Part shown: piece by piece, positions 61,108 through 64,000 of the stretch | Layout of the letters: each line of letters opens with the position of its first letter | Position numbering within the stretch: position 1 is the stretch's first letter | Assembly: GCA_963277665.1 (NCBI GenBank) | Contig: OY728122.1 | Location: 1,980,538,883 to 1,980,602,882 of the forward strand | Source of the DNA: Viscum album | Lineage: Eukaryota; Streptophyta; Magnoliopsida; Santalales; Viscaceae | Reading direction: 5' to 3' | DNA: 64,000 nt | Made by a program: the position numbers and the translations under genes | The notes under the pieces: generated by a model | What the model was told of the DNA's origin: nothing | Database searches by the model: none | The model's input: the letters and a program-made list of their open reading frames with translations, nothing else

Positions 61108-61485
61108 GTGGATGGGGCTTGTGCGAGGAAGTTGCCCGAGTGTCGCTATGGAGCGGCAATGGTGAATGGGGCTTACTCTAGGAAGCTACCCAGGTGCCGC
61201 TATAGAGCGGCGCTGGTGAATGGGGCTTAGGCTAGGAAGCTGCCCGGGTGCCGCTATGGGGCAGTAATGGTGAGTGGGGCTCACGCTAGGATGTTTCCCG
61301 AGTGCCCCTATGGAGCGGCACTGGTGAATGGGGCTTACGCAAGGAAGCTGCCTGGGTGCTACTATGGAGCGGCACTGGTGAATGGGGCTTACGCAAGGAA
61401 GCTGCCCGGGTGCCGCTATGGAGCGGCACTGGTGAATGGGGCTTATGCAAGGATGTTGCCCGGGTGTCTTCCTCATGTCTGGCCA
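61108..61485 (+). repeat. 54-bp tandem repeat in E7, seven units
   Basis: GTGAATGGGGCTTACGCAAG starts at 61108 and recurs every 54 bp (61162, 61216, 61270, 61324, 61378, 61432). The last unit is cut at about 61485. Each unit has CCCGGGTGCCGCTATGGAGC. The period equals 18 codons and frames stay open on both strands. Confidence 0.93.
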
Positions 61486-61589
61486 TGAGGGCATCCCAAC
61501 TCACTGGTGAATTGAGGCCCTCACCTATGCACTGGTGCACAAGAGGGGTAATGCCAAGGGGCATTGGAATCATGCCACTCTAGTCATGT

Positions 61590-62020
61590 CATTGAGCATC
61601 GTATTCTTGGAGCATAATGCGTCTCTTGTCTGGAACAAGAGGCATCCTACGTTAGGAACATAGGGCATACTACAGTTTAGAGTCTTGTAGGTAGGACTAC
61701 TGGAGTCTCATGCTACGAGAATGAGGCATATCTTGTATATGGCAAGAGGCATCCTATCATTTTTTAGATATGGAGTACTACATTTTATACTCATGTAGAT
61801 AGGACCGTTAGGCATCTTATGCTTGGAGTATAAGGCATCTCTCGTATAGGGAAAGAGGCATCCTATGTTTGGAACATAGGGCACACTACAGTTTATAATC
61901 ATGTAGAGAGGACTGTTGGCATCTCATGCTTGGAGCATAAGGCATCTCTTGTTTGGAGAAAGAGGCATCTTATCATTTGTTAGAAATGGAGTACTACAGT
62001 TTAAAGTCATATAGATAGGA
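61590..62020 (+). repeat. Array of short inverted repeats in E7, about 105-bp higher order
   Basis: Units contain small stem-loop words such as CCTATGTTTGGAACATAGG (8-bp stem) and TTATGCTTGGAGTATAA or GCTTGGAGC, followed by AAGGCATCTCTCGT. Larger units of about 105 bp repeat around 61710, 61813 and 61920. Confidence 0.75.
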
Positions 62021-62511
62021 ATACTAAGCAGAAGGTGCCTAGAACAGGTTGGTGTTGGGTCTTACGCAAGGGCGGCCCTTTCTGGTTTAACCTGGCATAG
62101 GAGCCAAGTTATTGGGTTTGGAGGAGTTACCTGAGGAATGGTTCATCTCAAGGTACTCAGGGAATTGGTGATGAGAATCTCAACTCAATACATGAGAATG
62201 AAACCAAGTGGAATATGTCGCCTCAATGAGTTTCATGGTGTGCGGAGGAGTATCTCAAATCATGGTGTTCCATAGGTGGAAGGTGGGTGTGCATGAGGGC
62301 ACAATGGAAAATCCCGACGTCCCACCCTGAAAAGTTTGCGGTGAGACTCTCCATTTTTCATGTGGTTCTGTGACAGTTGCGAAGGGACCAGCCCGGAGGG
62401 CTGGGAGCGAAGCCCGACACTGACCCCGAGCGGGGGTGAGGGGGCTGCGGCCCCATGGTATGGACCAGTGTTCACGAAGGTATGATCCTCGCGAATGATA
62501 GGTCTTCGCGA

Positions 62512-62830
62512 AGTAGCTTCGCGGAGCATGGCCACAAGGATCAATGGTCTCTCGCGGAGCAAAGGGGTCTCGCGGAGCAAAGGGGTCTCACGGAGCAAAG
62601 GGGTCTCGCGGAGCTTGGCCTCGCGGAGCAAAGGGGTCTCGTGGAGAAAAGGGGTCTCGCCGAGATTGGCCTCGTGGAGAAAAGGGGTCTCGTGGAGCTT
62701 GGTCTTGCGGAGCAGCATCGTGGAGCATGGGCTCGCGGAGCATGGACTCACAGAGCCTCGGATCGTGGAGCATCAACGCGAAGTAAGCTGCGTGCGGAGC
62801 ATGGCCTCGCGGAGCCGCAGTGCGGAGCTC
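62512..62830 (+). repeat. 18/15-bp minisatellite GGAGCAAAGGGGTCTCGC in E7
   Basis: Perfect and near-perfect 18-bp units alternate with 15-bp units such as GGAGCTTGGCCTCGC, then decay to the right. All clear units are multiples of three, so a 243-codon frame (62455-63186) reads through with AEQRGL repeats. The protein resembles nothing known to me and the frame crosses the promoter-like region, so I do not call it a gene. Confidence 0.9.
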
Positions 62831-62889
62831 CGCTCGGCCGCCCAAGGGGAGAAGTGGTCGTGGCCATCCGTCCTGTGAAGGGGGGTGAT

Positions 62890-62902
62890 CTAGGTATTTA
62901 TA
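62890..62902 (+). promoter_or_regulatory. TATA-like box in E7
   Basis: GGTATTTATAGGC stands out in a GC-rich context, followed by GGGGCGCCACGC. It lies about 450 bp from the right end of E7, suitable for a U3/R boundary of an LTR on the plus strand. Confidence 0.45.
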
Positions 62903-62949
62903 GGCAGGGGCGCCACGCAGAAAAGCTCATGCGGCGTGAAGGGGCGGTG

Positions 62950-63180
62950 GTTGCTTCGCGGCGGGTCGCGAAGGTCAACCGGGTTCGTGGAGCGTTCCTG
63001 CCTCTGGGGCTTCACGGCGGGTTCGCGAACGTCAGGGCGTTTGCGGAGCGTTACTGCCTCCTCTGCTTCGCGGCGGGTCTTTGCGGCGCGTCGCGAACGT
63101 CAGACGGGTTCGCGGAGCCTCTCGCCTCATTACTTCGCGACAGCGCTCTGCGATCATGGAGAGGGCTTCGTGAATGGGCT
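62950..63180 (+). repeat. GCG-rich imperfect repeat near the right end of E7
   Basis: Three or so copies of a unit of roughly 65 bp contain TTCGCGGCGGGT, CGCGAACGTCAG and GCGGAGCGTT. If E7 is an LTR, this lies in its transcribed part, after the TATA-like box. Confidence 0.65.
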
Positions 63181-63346
63181 TCGTAAACCAGATTTTCAGC
63201 CCAACTTCAAATGCCCATAACTCCTAATCCGTAGCTGCATTCGGGCCCTACGACCTACCAAACCAAAGCTTGTGAAATGCTTTATGATCTTGGTTTGTGT
63301 ATGGAAGCATTTGGATAATTTTGGGAACGCGTTATCCGGGGTCAAC

Positions 63347-63351
63347 ATCTA
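63347..63351. other. Target-site duplication ATCTA, right of E7
   Basis: Partner of 58063-58067, followed by CGGTAGCTACGACG, which continues the endonuclease. Confidence 0.85.
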
Positions 63352-64000
63352 CGGTAGCTACGACGCTCATAGGAGGGAGGTGTTGTGGGCGGAACTTAAT
63401 GGGTTCGATCGAGGGGCCCAACCCTGTGTGGTGGGAGGGGACTTCAACATCATCATGCAACCAGAAGAAAGGAAGGGGTGGGGGGAATTCGCGAGGAGGG
63501 CAAGATCATCCTTTGTGCAATGTATGGTAGGGAAAGGGTTATCCGACCTGGGGTATTCATGTGATCCTTTCACCTGGTGCAACAATAGAAGGGGCGGAAG
63601 CCGATGTTGGAGTAGGCTAGACCATTTCTTTTCCAACATTCACGCCATTTCCAAGTATCCGAATGAAAAGTTAATCACCTAACTCGAAGTATTTCAGACC
63701 ATTCGACGCTCCTGTTTTCTCTCTACAAAACAGATACAGCGAAGGGGAGTTTCAAGTTCACCAGCAAGTTGGTGTTTGATCCGGAATATCATCGCATGGT
63801 TGGGAGGTTCTGGAATGAGCCTCCTCGGGGCTATGCATGAGTGGTTATCCACTCAATGTTGAGGCACATAAAGCAGGAACTTCTAGTGTGGGCAAGGTCT
63901 CGTCCCTCCCGAGTCCAGGAGCTTGCGGATATGCAACAGGACATCCAAAGCCTGGAGGCCAGGCTTGAGGTTAGTTGGGATGACGGGCTGTATGCTGAAG
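63347..64000 (+). pseudogene. LINE ORF2 endonuclease, C-terminal piece and linker
   Basis: The frame resumes exactly after E7 with YGSYDAHRREVLWAEL. It continues with CVVGGDFNIIM (catalytic GDFN), DLGYSCDPFTWCNNRRGG and SRLDHFFSN. After a one-base frame slip near 63680 comes RSISDHSTLLFSL with the SDH active-site motif. The linker toward RT follows (QELLVWARSR). The open frame 63272-63682 begins inside E7, so its first 25 codons are not LINE. Confidence 0.9.

Larger units (their letters stand above)
58068..63346 (+). mobile_element. E7: 5,279-bp insertion in the LINE endonuclease, probably a solo LTR
   Basis: Removing it with one copy of the flanking ATCTA (58063-58067 and 63347-63351) restores the endonuclease frame exactly. 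Shifting by one base gives ends TA...CA with TCTAA/TCTAC duplications, which suits an LTR whose TG became TA. No gag, pol, PBS or PPT is seen. A TATA-like box (62890-62902) lies about 450 bp from the right end, as in the E0 LTR. Most of the block is tandem arrays. An unusual non-autonomous element is the alternative. Confidence 0.75.
56400..64000 (+). mobile_element. Plant L1-type LINE, split by insertion E7 and running off the window
   Basis: ORF1 (about 56430-57740) and the start of ORF2 (from 57757) are followed after E7 by the rest of the endonuclease (63347 onward). Reverse transcriptase and the tail are beyond the window. It is the only sizeable non-LTR element seen and is GC-richer than its surroundings, which suggests a younger insertion. 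It still carries frameshifts and stops. Confidence 0.88.

Noticed and set aside
62455..63186. 243-codon open frame with AEQRGL repeats
   Set aside because: It is the translation of an 18/15-bp array plus GC-rich LTR-like text. Other frames on both strands are open too, and it runs through the TATA-like box. No domain is recognisable.

Overview
This window is a retroelement graveyard from a large-genome plant nucleus. I see no intact host gene, tRNA, rRNA or CRISPR array. Degraded Ty3/gypsy chromovirus-type elements with very long LTRs (about 2 to 5 kb) are nested in each other. A plant L1-type LINE with a DUF4283/zinc-knuckle ORF1 and an APE endonuclease lies at the right end, and two tRNA-like SINE remnants are present. 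This repertoire fits a seed plant, perhaps a large-genome monocot, but the species cannot be told from the sequence.

Layout. (E0) 1-4927: 3' end of a plus-strand chromovirus, with the integrase tail and a 3.9-kb LTR. (E6) An old plus-strand element forms the base. Its 5' LTR seems to be scattered in pieces at 4928-6755, just right of 20624 and about 34.65-35.19 kb; its polypurine tract and 3' LTR are at 37247-41390. (E1) 6756-20619: a 13.9-kb plus-strand element with TSD ACTAT, tRNA-iMet-type PBS, gag, protease, RT, RNase H, integrase and PPT, all broken by stops. A minus-strand solo LTR sits in its leader (9148-12773, TSD GTAGG). (E5) A minus-strand remnant has its LTR from 32358 rightward, a PBS at 32347-32354 and a gag remnant at 21125-21445. 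(E2) 22151-32298: a 10.1-kb minus-strand element with TSD TTCTA inside E5's leader. It keeps gag, the end of protease and the integrase tail, but has lost RT, RNase H and most of integrase.

From 32.3 to 56.3 kb the DNA is extremely AT-rich. On the minus strand it still shows an LTR (about 41.6-45.98 kb), an RT remnant, a probable gag remnant, a second LTR of the same family (about 48.3-54.03 kb) and an integrase remnant (55132-56000). The second LTR has a PPT on its outer side, so it appears to be shared by two internal domains (LTR-internal-LTR-internal). From 56.4 kb to the end lies the GC-richer LINE on the plus strand. It is split inside its endonuclease domain by a 5,279-bp insertion (E7, 58068-63346) with no recognisable gag or pol; E7 is built largely of tandem arrays and is probably a solo LTR.

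Themes. Most coding breaks in E1 gag/pol are TAG where Gln (CAG) or Trp is expected, which fits decay of CHG-methylated cytosines. Almost every LTR family carries its own minisatellites. In E2 and E7 many periods are exact multiples of three (39/36, 30, 90, 54, 18/15 bp), which makes long open frames that look like genes. E1 carries about twenty copies of a near-palindromic motif around TACACGCCGTGTA in its leader, and more in both LTRs; its role is unknown.
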